Source: Heterotrichella gracilis (Eukaryota > Sar > Xanthophyceae > Tribonematales > Xanthonemataceae). From it: a stretch of 64,000 nt of DNA. The translations under genes were made by a program, and so were the position numbers. This document shows positions 32,201 to 44,100 of this stretch, one piece after another. Location of the stretch: positions 1 to 64,000 of the forward strand of contig JAULBX010025718.1 in NCBI GenBank assembly GCA_032358255.1. The letters are read 5' to 3'. The number at the start of each line of letters is the position of its first letter. Position 1 is the first letter of the stretch. The notes under the pieces are model-generated. The model was given only the letters and a program-made list of their open reading frames with translations, ran no database searches and had not been told where the DNA came from.

Positions 32201-35190
32201 GGGGGTGTAAGGGTAGGGATTAGAGAGGGGATGAGGAGTAAGAGGTGGCGTGGTGAAGGGCAACAGTGACTGTGTGCATTTCGGGGCGACAGCCAAGGGT
32301 TAAGGGTTTATTGGTTGCTCAACCTGCACGCCGATGACTGGTCGTTGACCAGGCGCGTGACCAGCGGCAGGAACAGCATGTCACCCCACCCCTCCACCAC
32401 CTCCCAAGGAAACTGCCTTAGGGTCCTGCAAAGGGTTTTCCCCACAATCCTATGCCCATCTGCATCCACCAGGGAGGAACATTTCTGCCAATTTCAGGAC
32501 ATATCCACCCACCTGCAGGCCGCCGACTGGTCGTTCACCAGGCGCGTCACCAGGGGGAGGAACAGCATGTCAGCCCACCCCTCCACCACCTCCCCAGGGA
32601 ACTTCGCCACAATGGTCCCCAGCATGCGTATGCACGTCAGCCTCCCGCTCTCATGCTCGTAGCCCAGGTTCGAGATCAGGAACTCCAGGTGCTGCTGCAT
32701 ACGCTTCTCGCCAAGGGGGTAATCGAGAAGGAATTGGAGTAGGGCGGAGGCGCAGAGCTCCTGGAGAGGGATGGCTTGGGATTGGATGAGCAGCTGCTGC
32801 ACCTTGGTCATGAGGTCGTACACCTCGGGAACCACAAGCTTGCGGCTCAGGATGGCCTGCGGGGATGGGTATTATAAGGCCATGGTGGAATATTTGGTGG
32901 GATTGAAGCACGCTTTCACAGGAGTTTTGGGAAGGATTTGTAGGACAAATGCACAGGGCCCTGGGTGTAGCCAACATAACGGGTGGGCATTTGCAAGTCT
33001 GAGCAGGTATCTTGCCCTACTTGTCGGAGAGCGCTTAGGGCATGGTCTTGATAGGGTGCAAACGGGACGGGGTAGGATTTACTCACTTCTCATTAGTGTA
33101 TCGAGGCATGAAAACCCTATCTCAGGGTGTTTGCACCCCCACCCCACACACCTTAAGCAGCGAGAACACCGTCTGTCTGTGGTCCGAGTCCTCCAGGTCA
33201 GCAAACGCCCAGTTCATCAAAAACCGCAGCTGCGCGGTGGATGGCGCGAATCCCGGGCAGTGGCGCAGCATCCCCGCAAGCAACTTGAAGCAGTCCTGGG
33301 CGATGGGGTCCGTAGCCTTGCGCTGCCTCTGCAGCAGTGAGAGTGTTTTAAAGTGAATATAAATTATGCTCAATTATTTTTTCATCCTAAAGTAGATGGA
33401 GTTATGAGTGTTTACACAAGACTTGAAGTAGTGCACATAATCGGTTTTACTACTGTATACAGCAAGGCAATCAAGGCAATCCAATCTTGAATGTGCAGGC
33501 GAGCCATGTTGTCAGCGAGCAACACCCACCTGCAGTAGGGTTGCTAGGGTTTCTCCCGCATCCGGCGCGGCACTCGCCAGGCCCGGCAGGGGGAGCGCCA
33601 CCAAGAATGAGAAAGTGCGCAGGGAGAGCGATACCACATGGGTGTGGCGGGAGGGGAGGGCGCGCAGGAGCAAGGGGAGGAAAGGGTCCAGGCGGCCAAG
33701 ACCCTGGAGGGGTGGAAATTAGATGAGAATCGCATTTCTCACTACTTTTCTGGCATCTTACCGCGCTGTTCTCATCTGCATTTCTAGAGTTTGGTTGTGT
33801 TGAATTTGGGGGGGGAAGGGGGCTGGGGGGGAGGAATTGAATCCAGTGTTGCATTTCTTGCTACGTTTCTGGCATACTTAGCTTTTTGGATTTGTACTTT
33901 GGGGTGGTGCGGGACAAAAGGGGTTGGCCAAAGTGTGGCGGGAGGGGAGGGTGCTCAGCAGCAAGGGAAAGTATATCAGTGTAAAGAGAGGGTTGTACTG
34001 GGGTCCTGCCGCAACGCAGGTACGTCCAGGATACCTAGGGTATATCACAATGAAATGAATGCCTATTTCATAATAAATATAGTTTAATCAAGATAATTAT
34101 TATTGCATGGTTCTGCATTGCTCTCACCTGGGGGGTGCGCGCCTCCAGCGTGCCCTTTTTCAGCCCCGAGTGCAGCAGGGTCAGCGCAAATTCCAGCATC
34201 ATCCCGGAATGGAGGGCCGCAGAGCTGCCGGCAGCAGAGGGGGGGGCTGCAAGGGGAGCAAGGGGAGTATGATTTATGATGTGTATATGAGTGGGAATCC
34301 TTCTGGTGTACGGTGGGCAAGGCGAAGTGGGTCTGTGGAAACGTAATCGGTGAAGGAGGGCACCATGCCAACCACAGAAGTGCCAAATGCAGAAGTGCCA
34401 AATGAACCTAGCCCCTGATAGTACTCTAGTTGGAATAGAGTTCTAAATGCTCCGTGCACCTTCGGGGGCTGATCCCAGTGGGTCATGTGACTCATGTCCA
34501 GCCATGCCTCATGTCCAGCCAAACACCTGTCGAGGGTTTCAGGCTGCGGCTACCCCGACCTGGCTAGGGTTCAGGGTTTACTGCACCCACCTTCACTGGC
34601 CGACCCCACGGCTGCCGCCTTCCTCCCCCTTGCAGCTTCCTCTATCGCTAGCCCCTGGTCAAGCTCAGAGTAGACATACAGCAGTAGGGTTTCCGGGGTA
34701 GTGCTAGGGTTTGCCTGGATGCCGCGCACCGCAGCCTGGGGAGGGTGGATGGCCAGGGTGTTAGTGAGCAACTTGACAGGTTTGGAAGGAAAGGGAGGCA
34801 GTTCATACAACAGAATAGAAAGCCAGTCCGAATGTAGCCAAGCGCAACTGTATAGGCAAGAAAAGGAGCAAAGCCAGTCAGGAGGATAGGTATCTCAGAA
34901 CTGTGGATGAGCGGGTTCAGAAATAACCATCACCTGCAGCAGGAGCTGCAGCTTGCTCTTGATTTTGGGCTGTGTTGCCAGCTCAATCCTAAACCCTAAT
35001 CCACGCTTCCTATCCTAACCCCCACACCCTCACCTGCAGTAGGAGCTGCAGCTTGCTCTTGATCTTGGGCTGTGCTGCTAGCTCCAGCCTGCTCCTGACT
35101 GGCTGCAGCAGCAAGCCTAGCGAGGGTCCCAGGGTAATTCCCTTGGCCAGCAGGCCGTACGTGTCGTAGGAGCGAACCATCTTGGCCTCC
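29245..35190 (-). other. UTP20: UTP20 exons 32-44
   Basis: Exons: 35190-35034, 34735-34591, 34246-34128, 33703-33530, 33328-33152, 32856-32513, 32183-32054, 31842-31705, 31449-31257, 31102-30938, 30672-30316, 29955-29735, 29424-29245. Residues about 2115-2947. Exon 32 reads EAKMVRSYDTYGLLAKGITL, exon 37 VVPEVYDLMTKVQQLLI, exon 40 EAYYALLLLDKILQVAPGGG, exon 42 an acidic linker then LVRRMARLADDKRPARILQR, exon 43 LPAIMLPLYRITQPGAQAAE. Exon 44 is a strongly basic tail (RRKIRKQRKKGERHKRQNEA), probably for nucleolar or RNA contact. Confidence 0.92.
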
Positions 35191-38100
35191 CTGGGTAGGG
35201 TTTTGGATTGTTTGGTTAGGGGTTTATGAGGGCTTTGACTAGGGTAAAGCCCTTGGCCAGCAGGCCGTAGATGTCGTAGGAGCGAACCATCTTGGCCTCC
35301 CTGGGTAGGGTTTTGGAGGCTGGGTTAGGGTTGTGGCCAGGGTTTTGCAACGAGGCCAGGCTCAGTGTGAGGTTTTGTCCAGGGTTATTTGCAAAATAGT
35401 GACACGGGGACCTGAGGGCGTGTAGTCTGGGGGTAATACAGGACATTTAACGCACAAGCAAGTTGCAAAGCACGAAGTATACAGCAAAGTATACAGACAT
35501 GGGGGAATGCACTGGTATATTGTACCAGGCCTAGAAAACAAGAGTCAATGGCCCGCAAACCCTATGGTAGGGTCTTCATGTCGCTGCACAATGCGAGGGC
35601 AGGGCTTTGCTGCCACGTACTTGTATGCGGAAGCTATTTTGGACACCTCCTTGGCCTCTGCAATTTGGCTGAACAGGTCGGCTTCCATGAGGGGCAGAAT
35701 GTGCTCCAGGGAGTCATCAAATGCGCCAGGGGGGGCATTCTGCATGGGGGGCCAAATTCCGTTAGCCACAGGCGCATACCATTACTTTAGTACGGGTATC
35801 ATGGGGAAACCGTATGTGTTTGTCTCACACTCACTCAGTCTACAATACAAGCACGGGACAGGATGATACTTTATCTTCAAATGTGAGAAGTGGGGCATTT
35901 TTGCTGGCATTGGTTCCAGGGTATATTTAGGGTTTCCAATTCCGCCAATGATGCTATCTGCGCCATTCCTAGTACCATATCAGCATGATCCCCACCGGTG
36001 CCCTTACCTTTGCCACCGCAGCCAGCACTGCTTGTAACGTAAACCCCAGCACCTGGGCGGTTTTAGGGTTTAGGGTTTAGGGTTTCCACCCTTACCTTGG
36101 CCACTGCCGCCAGCACTGCGTGTAGGGTGAACCCCAGAACCTGAGCGGTGTAGCCTCGGGGGGGTAATGCAGACTGCAGGGTGTCGCACACGAAGACCAA
36201 ATACGAGGGGCCCAAATCAGCCGCCATGCTGGAAAACACCTGGCGGGCGGGGTCGCGTATGCGCTGCGCGCGATTTGCCAGCAGATTTGCCACCCCCTGC
36301 AGAAAAGGGCACAATGGGTAGTTTGGTCACCATTTTATATACCACTGCAATGCAACCGGACAGTGCTTTGTCTGGTACAACGGGAAGGGGGTTGAGAAAA
36401 GATGTAACGTAAGAAAAAGACACCCGCATGTGACCGGGTAGGCTCAGGAAAACATCGGTTGACCTGAGATAACAAACCTCATAAAACAATCGCGTGCACG
36501 GCCCTGGCAGGCGCTTTGGAAGCATGTTTAGGTCACAACTTCATTCAAACCCTACCTGTAGGGTCTTTGGCAGGTGCCTCTGCAGCAGCTCCTGCGGCAG
36601 CAGCTTGATGAGCTTCACCATGGCCAGGGCCACAGGGGCCTGCACCACATCCCCATTGGCCACTAGCTGGCTCTGGAGGGCGGGGAGCACCCGCTGGGTG
36701 AGGGCGGTCTGGATGGCTGTGGCTGTGGCTGTGGCTGTGACTGTGGCTGTGGCTGTGGCTGTGGCTGTGGCTGTGGTGGTGGTAGTGGTGGCAGCGGTGG
36801 GGGTTGCCTTGGAAGTGGTTGCGGTGGTGGGTGGAGTATCGTCTGCACAAGTAGCGTCGGTGGATGGTTAGTGCGTGTGTGCCAGCGGTGTGACTTGTGT
36901 GTGCATGCCAGTGGTGGTGTGGTGTGATGCAGTATGGTGTGGTGTGGGCATTGCTGTAGCGGGCTGTGCACATTGCAATTACTATGGCGCCAGTGGTGGT
37001 GGGTTTTGGGCTCCATCACAAACCCTAAATATGGCCTTTCATGTGTCCAGAGGCCTCCCCTGTGTTTTCCTCAGAACCACTCCTCCCTGATCCTTACCTT
37101 CTTCCTCCCCTTGCTCCTCATCCACATCCATGTCCTCCCCTGGGCCCCCCTCCCCTCCCTCCCCTGCCTCGATGATCTCCTCCCCCCCTGGCCGCAGGAA
37201 GTGGAATGCATCCAGTATTGCACACACAGACTTCACCACCCCCTGCACAACAAACCATGTCTTACAATGAAATTGATGCTACACATCACATGGGAAAGTA
37301 CATGAGGTAAAATAACCTAGTGACCCGCTGAATGACATAACATCCCCCTGACACTTCTTTGTGGTTCCTGCAAACCTTAATAACCCTACCTTGTGGTTCC
37401 TGCAAAGTGTTGATGCAGAACGTTGAAACGTTAATTTCCTCAGAGCCGGTCAGCAACACACATGCAGCAAGAATATCACCAGTAGAAGCAAGCCTTGCGA
37501 TTCCCACCAGCGTACCCTTGGGGCCTTTCAGACTTTTAAGGCTTTCACCAGCGCACCGTTGGGCCATTTTAGGGTTTAGGGTTTTCACCAGCGCACCTTG
37601 ACCCCAGGGTTCTTCTTCATCAGCCTCAGGAATTGGCCCAGCAGCTGGCTGTATTGGTTCCAGGGCAGGCGCAACGCAGCCGCCGCCAGGGCGCCCACCG
37701 CTGCATCCACAGTGTTTGCCTCCCTGTCTCGATCGGTCTGCTTTAGTCTGTGGCCCGGGCCCGATGCTGCGGGCAAGTGATCGGGTTGGATCAGGTTAAT
37801 TGCAGCATGTGGTTTTAGGTCCATATATTACATGCATGCGCTAGGCTTGGGATATATCCAAGCCATGCATGCCCATTTCTGAACATTACACAAAGCATTC
37901 TGTCTAGAGGGCTGATACAAGCCTGCTCCTAACCTTCTATCTGGGGTACTGTACAAGATGCTAAGCCAACCCCTTACCTGCCTCCTCCCCTGCTTTCCCC
38001 TCCACTATGGCTTGCACCATCAGCGGAAGCACAGCACTCAGGAGGGGGCTCACACGCACCGAACCAGACTCAATGGCCTGCAAACCACAAGGTAGGGTAA

Positions 38101-41100
38101 TCAGGGTTTGAGTAAGGGTTTTAGGGTCACGGACATATCCACCGCACTCAGGGTGAACCAGACTCAATGGCCTAGGCAGATAGCCACAAAAAAAAAAGGG
38201 TTTGCTTAGGGATTTGGAGGGAATAAAAAACGCAGGGTTTGACAAAATCCATGATCGAAATAGTCGTTATCGTTTGCACGGGTTGCAAAGGAATGAAAGC
38301 CATAAAAAAGACTTAAACCAGGATGAAAACATGTGCAATGCAGCATTGGGATGGCAAGCCCTGTAGAGTACCCATTCCCTCCCCGTATCTCTCCCACCCC
38401 ACCACCCACCTTGGTGAGCCGCAAAAAGGCCCTGGTGCGCCTGTGCAGCTGCAAATGCGCCACATTTGAGAAGAAATCCACCTCCACATCCTCACTCGAA
38501 AGGACCCTCAAATCCTGGAAATTCTCCGGGAATGCGCGCACCACCGCCGCCACCAGGGCCAAATGCTCCTGGCGCACCGCCAGATTTGAGGCCGCAATGC
38601 CGCGTTTCAGCTGGGGGTATAATGTTTGGAGCACGGTGGCGTGGAGGGGGTCGGTGGGGGTGGCCAGGGTGGTGGCGGAGGTGGTGGAGGGGGGGGTGGC
38701 CTCGGCAATGAGGTTGGAGAGGCCCTGTGTGAGGTAAGGGCACGAGGCGTGGTCATCATACTGCTTTAGGGTTTAGGATTTAGGGCTTAGGGTTTAGTGT
38801 GAATCACGATCTAGCCCACTCTGCAGCAGTAGCGTGCATGTTTCACACCGCATGCACGTGCTGAAGGGTATACCTGCACGCCATAATTGGGCATGTAACT
38901 GAATAAACATTACTTGCATACTGTGCAACAACATGTCAGGAAGTGTGTTGCAAACGTCAGCAAGTGCAGACACATGTGCTTGTGCATGCACATTAATACG
39001 CAAAAGTGAGCTGTGTATTGTGGCATGTCCCAAGTTCAACCAGAGCCCGCCGCGTAAGGGGAGCGCAGCACGCTCAACTTTCCTCTGGGGGTAAATGTGG
39101 CAGCGGGGGCCAGAGGCGTGTCCAATAGGGGGGACTGCGCCGCTGGTACTGTGGGGGGCCACCCGCTGCTGGTGGGGTTTTGTGAACTGGTTTAGGGTTT
39201 AGAGTTCTATTAGCATGCACCGCAGCCAGTAGTGTCGTGGGCCCCTTGACGGTTTTGGTTTATAAATTCCCTTTATGGTTTCCCCATCAGTGCTCCTGCC
39301 TCATCACTAGGTGTCACCTGTAGGATCCTACAGGATGACATTGACATGCAGTGCAGCAGCAGGGTTTTAGGGTTCCGTTAGGGTTTTGGTAGGGTTTTCC
39401 CCACCTGTGCGGCTGCGTGCCTCAGTGCAAGGTCACCCCCATCCCTCAGGTCTGACATGCAGTGCAGCAGCAGCGGCAGGGCTGCGTAGGGTTTCAGCTG
39501 GCGCCAGGTGGCGGATGACAGCTGGCGGTACCCCGTCAGGCGCCTGCAGGGGTGGAGGGTGTATGTGAGGGTGGGGGGCTGGTGCAAGTTCATACCGCAG
39601 CATGCAAGTCATGCAAATCTAGCTCTCCACCATGAACCTGCATCTACACCCTGCACCCTACACAGCACCATCAACATCAAAACCCTAAGCCCTTGCGCCG
39701 TACAACTCAGCACGCATCACAAAACCCTAAACCCTGCACACCCTGCACCACGCCATACGTCCCCCATCCCAGACCCCACCTGTCATAATCCTTTTCGTCC
39801 ATCTCAAGACGCACCTTACAGCCCTAGACCGTTCAAACCCTTTACATTACTGTACATCCCCCCGCCCCCCGCCCCCCACCTGTCGTAATCCTTTTCATCC
39901 ACCTCGGTGGTTGACATTGCGCTGATGTCAGCATAGATGGCAGCAGAGGCAGCCAGCGGCGGCAGCAGGGGGGCTAGGGCGGAGAGGGCGCCGGATAGCG
40001 CTGACAGGGCCTCGCGGGAGGTCAGCTCGGCAGCCTGCGCAAAAGAGATTTTTGTCCTAAGTTTGGGATTTCTGTTTGATGTTTTGGTCCGATGCAATGG
40101 GAAATGGGAGAGCGTATGGTACACACCGTGGGCCGTGCAAGCCTTTGAAGCACAGGTGGGGATTCAATTGCCAAAAGGTGGGAAATAATCACGCCTCCAC
40201 CACCGCTGACGCCCCCACCCACGGCCAAAACTCTCGCTCCAAAGACCCTTACCTGTGGTGCCAGCGCCAGCACATACCCCTCCAGCCTCTCCTCCTGCGC
40301 AGCCTCCCCCACCCCCCCTGCCGCCCCCAGCTTGCGCCACACAGCCCCAAGGGCCAGCAGGGTGCGGGTAGCCAGGCCCTCATCCCCTCGCAACCTCGCT
40401 CGCCTGCGGTAACACCCATCATGTCATTAGATTTGAAAATATAGGGTGTTAGGGAAGGGCACACAAATTGTGAGCTCTGCAAGGGTGATTCATCCGCCAC
40501 CATAGGGTTTGCCTAGGGCTTTGGTTACGGCTATGCTGCAGCGACATGCGTGCGCCCCATTTGGGGTTTTAGGTAGTGTTATCCACTTGGTTTGACTTAA
40601 GATTTTGGTCAGCGTTATAAGCTAGGGTTTAGGGTATTCCTGCGCACCTAGCAGCCTGCGTCTGCTGCACCAGTGGCATGAGTGCATCCGACAGCTGCAG
40701 TGCTTGATCGGGAGACACCTCACCACCTTGATCACCGCACGCCTCAAGCAGGGCCAGAGCGCGGTAGGCGGTGTCTCTACCAACCTGCACAGAAACATCA
40801 ATAAATGTCAGTAGTAATTGGGGGAATGAGATGGAGGTTTAGTATTGTGAATGCACAACCATGTAGGCGAGCGCGCGGTAGGCGGTGTCGGCAAATCGGC
40901 ACTGCAACACGAGCATGAGTGGTGGAAAGGAAAAGCAAGGTAAGAGTGACACAGCTGTGCATGACGTGACACAATCATGAGACAAATTCACGACATGACC
41001 GTAGTCATGATACAGATTGCTTTATTGGGTGAATTGGACCGATCATCCTTGCGCCATTAATCAATAAAATTGTCCATTTCCCCACATGTTTCGATCGGCC

Positions 41101-44100
41101 GGACTGTCTCCCCCATAACCTCCCACCAAGCCCACACCACCACCGTCCATGCCATACTAACACCCTCCGACACCCAGGAATAGGCCGACAACCCTGACAT
41201 GCCACATCTTCAAAGCCCAAAAACACCCGCCCTTCCATCCCCACCTGCTTTGATCGGCCGGACTGCCTTCCCCCTGACCCCTCCCAAGCCCGCACCACCA
41301 CTGCACGAAGCGCTGCCATCAGCCGCTCATGACCAACCGACAGGACAGCCACCCGGAAAAACTCGCCCCCGTGCTCCAAAAAGTGCTCCAGCAAGGTGAG
41401 TACTGCATCTGCTGAGGCCTCTGAGCACTTTGGGGTTTCCAGGGACAGCACGGCGGCGGCCATTACCCTAAGGAGTGGGGAGGGGAGGGTGTTTAGGGTT
41501 TAGGGTTTCCAGGGACCGGGCGGCGGTGGCCATTATACTAGGGAGTGGGGAGGGAAGGGTATTTATGATTTAGGGATTCCACGGAGGCGGCAATACCTCA
41601 GGAAGCGGGGTGGAGTGGGGGAGGGTGTGCTTTCCGTTAGTGGATGCCAACATGACCTATGTTCAGGGTTTAGGACTTGCACAGCATTGAATAGCAGACA
41701 GCCAATCTCTGAATTGCTGGATGCCGTGTAGCTAATGACTGCAGCAACCATATTCCATGCGCCTCATAAATTCATGTGCTGAATGTTGCTCTGCACACAT
41801 CCCCCTCATACCCCACCCACCTGTGCCCAGTCCCCTGCTCATCTCCCGCTGACTCAGCTGCCCTCTCCTCCAGCTGGCGCACCAGGGGTGGGGGCGACCC
41901 GTGTGCAGCCGCCAGCGCTGCACCCCCCCCGGGTGTGAGGGGGGCGAGCAGTGGGGCGAAAGCAGGGGTTGTGGCTAGGGCTAGCGCCAGTTCCAGCAGG
42001 GGTGGGGGGCGGTCGGCGGTCACCTGGGGATGGGGGGATGTTGGGGATGGGGATGCTCATTTTTCATTTTGGCAATGCATGTTGCATCACAGCAACGGCA
42101 GGGGCAACAGTGGAGATGAGGATGGGGATGGGGATGAAGAACGGTGATGGGTCCCAATCAACGGGGTTTGCCCAAGTATTTCATCAGATTCTAGCCGTAG
42201 GGTTTCCCTAGGGTGTTCCCTACCTCCACCGTCATCCTCTGAACCAGTGGCTCCACCGCCGCCAGCAGTCGCGGCCACAAGGGGGTGTAGTAGATTGGGG
42301 AAAGCACATCAGTATCAAGGCAGGGAAGCACATCACAATCTAGGCAACTTGGTCACCAAGACTTCACAAGGGTCTTTATTAGGCTTTGGGGTTTAGGGTA
42401 ATTCCCTACCTCTACCGTCATCCTCTGCACCAGCGGCTCCACCGCCGCCAGCATGCGCGGCCACATGGGTGTGTAGTCCAAGGCCTCAGGGAAACGCGTC
42501 ACAATCTGTGCCACTAAGCGCAGGCAGTGTGCGCGGATCTCCTTGCCGCGCTCAACAGGGGGCAGGGGAGGAGCCTGAGGAGGGGGCGGGGTGTGGGAGG
42601 TTTAATACAAAATTGGGAATGGTGTTACACCAGCAGTAAGTTTTCCTAAATAAGCCCTTAGAACCATACACATTTATTTTTGTACATCATTGTATCTGAT
42701 ATACATTACAATTCTCAACGGCCATTCCCCATAGAAACACCGATGCATCGTCCACGTGCGGGTTTCATGCACCTGCGGGGTGAGCGTCACAGACAGGAAC
42801 CTTGCATACTGCACGTATTACCGTACTCAGATATTATTTACAATCTACAATCTACAATGAAATAAAATCAGATAATTAGAAGAAAATGGGATTTATTACT
42901 TCATTTCACATTACCTCCGCCGCCTGCGGCCGCAGCTCGCTGGTCCCATGCTCCAGCAGGGCGAGCGTCACTGCCAGGAAAACGGGGAAGAAGGGCTGCA
43001 GGTTGTGCGCAAGGTGCTCAAGCAGGTCCTCTAGGGTGTTCAAAAACCCTAGCTGGCGCCGCAGGGGCTGCTGCGCCATCCCCTGTATGCTAATTGCGCC
43101 CATCCACCATGACAGGTTGTCGCCGCCCAGCTGGGTGGCCCACCAGGGGGGGGGGATGAGCCTGGGGGGGTGAGGGGAGGTGGTGGTGGTGGTGGGGTGG
43201 GTGGGTGGGTAGGTGGGTAGGTGGTGCAGTGAAGGCTGCTGTTCCACATTTGCAAAAGAAACATCCTCAAGCACGACCACAGCCCATTCAATACAAGACA
43301 CATATAATATGAACGGCAAACACAAAAGTCGTGCAATTAGGCTGAGTTGAAGCCTTGTTCTGTGCCTGCAAACCAACTCCCACCCCTCACCTGTGACGCG
43401 TGTACTCGTCCTCCCCTGCACCCCCCACCCCACCTTCCTCCCCCTGGGGCCGCACCACCACCGCACTGATGGGCTGCAGCAGCAGCTCCAGCAGGGGGCG
43501 CATTTCCAGGGGGTCCAGGGCGGAGAAGAAATTCAAAATTGCGGCACGGGCGGACCCCGGCGCCCCCCTGCCCCCCAGCCTGCCGCTTCGCTTGCGCATC
43601 TTGGGGTAGAGGAGTCGGATGACGATGGGGATAAGGCCTGGGAGGAGGTGGAATGGGGATTATTATGGTCACTGCTTTTTAATTTTGTTTTTTTCTTTTC
43701 ACTTCTGCATGGCAGAGGGACGACCGGTTTGAGATGCACAAAACCCATGGCCTGTCCCCCTTCAGAAGCCTGATGCATCCTCAAACCAATCGCAATACAT
43801 GCCTCGGCCGAGATAATAATCCCATGCCCTTCACCTGGCCTGTGCTCCTCCGCAATCCCATCCTGCGCCCCCCTTGCAAGCGGGAAGGACACAAGCTCAC
43901 CCCGCAGGGCAGCATTATCAGCAAGCTTCAGCAGCCGCTCCATGTGACCTCCTGTGTAAGGAAAGAAAGGAAATTCACTTGATTGGTTGAACTGTTACAT
44001 GCGGTTTAGCAACACAGCCAGCTTCAGCAGGCGCTCCACGTAACCCACCCAGTCAGTTTATTATAAGCTTATTAGTCAGTTACAAGCGAGTTAGGGTTTG

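Larger units (their letters stand above)
35621..40784 (-). other. UTP20: UTP20 exons 21-31
   Basis: Exons: 40784-40648, 40403-40253, 40034-39880, 39543-39405, 38724-38410, 38077-37978, 37766-37597, 37242-37098, 36842-36556, 36296-36096, 35739-35621. Residues about 1476-2114. Diagnostic segments: exon 24 SDLRDGGDLALRHAAAQ, exon 25 SNVAHLQLHRRTRAFLRLTK, exon 27 LRLPWNQYSQLLGQFLRLMK, exon 30 GYTAQVLGFTLHAVLAAVAK. Exon 29 contains a Thr/Ala coding microsatellite. Exon 31 ends at AA|GTACGT inside a Lys codon completed by exon 32. Confidence 0.88.

Noticed and set aside
36061-36085. Chromosome end or telomere
   Set aside because: Telomere-like units are only two to three per site, scattered inside introns on both strands, and genes continue on both sides.
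36494-36871. Plus-strand frame with long Val/Ala run
   Set aside because: Antisense reading of the Thr/Ala microsatellite in UTP20 exon 29.
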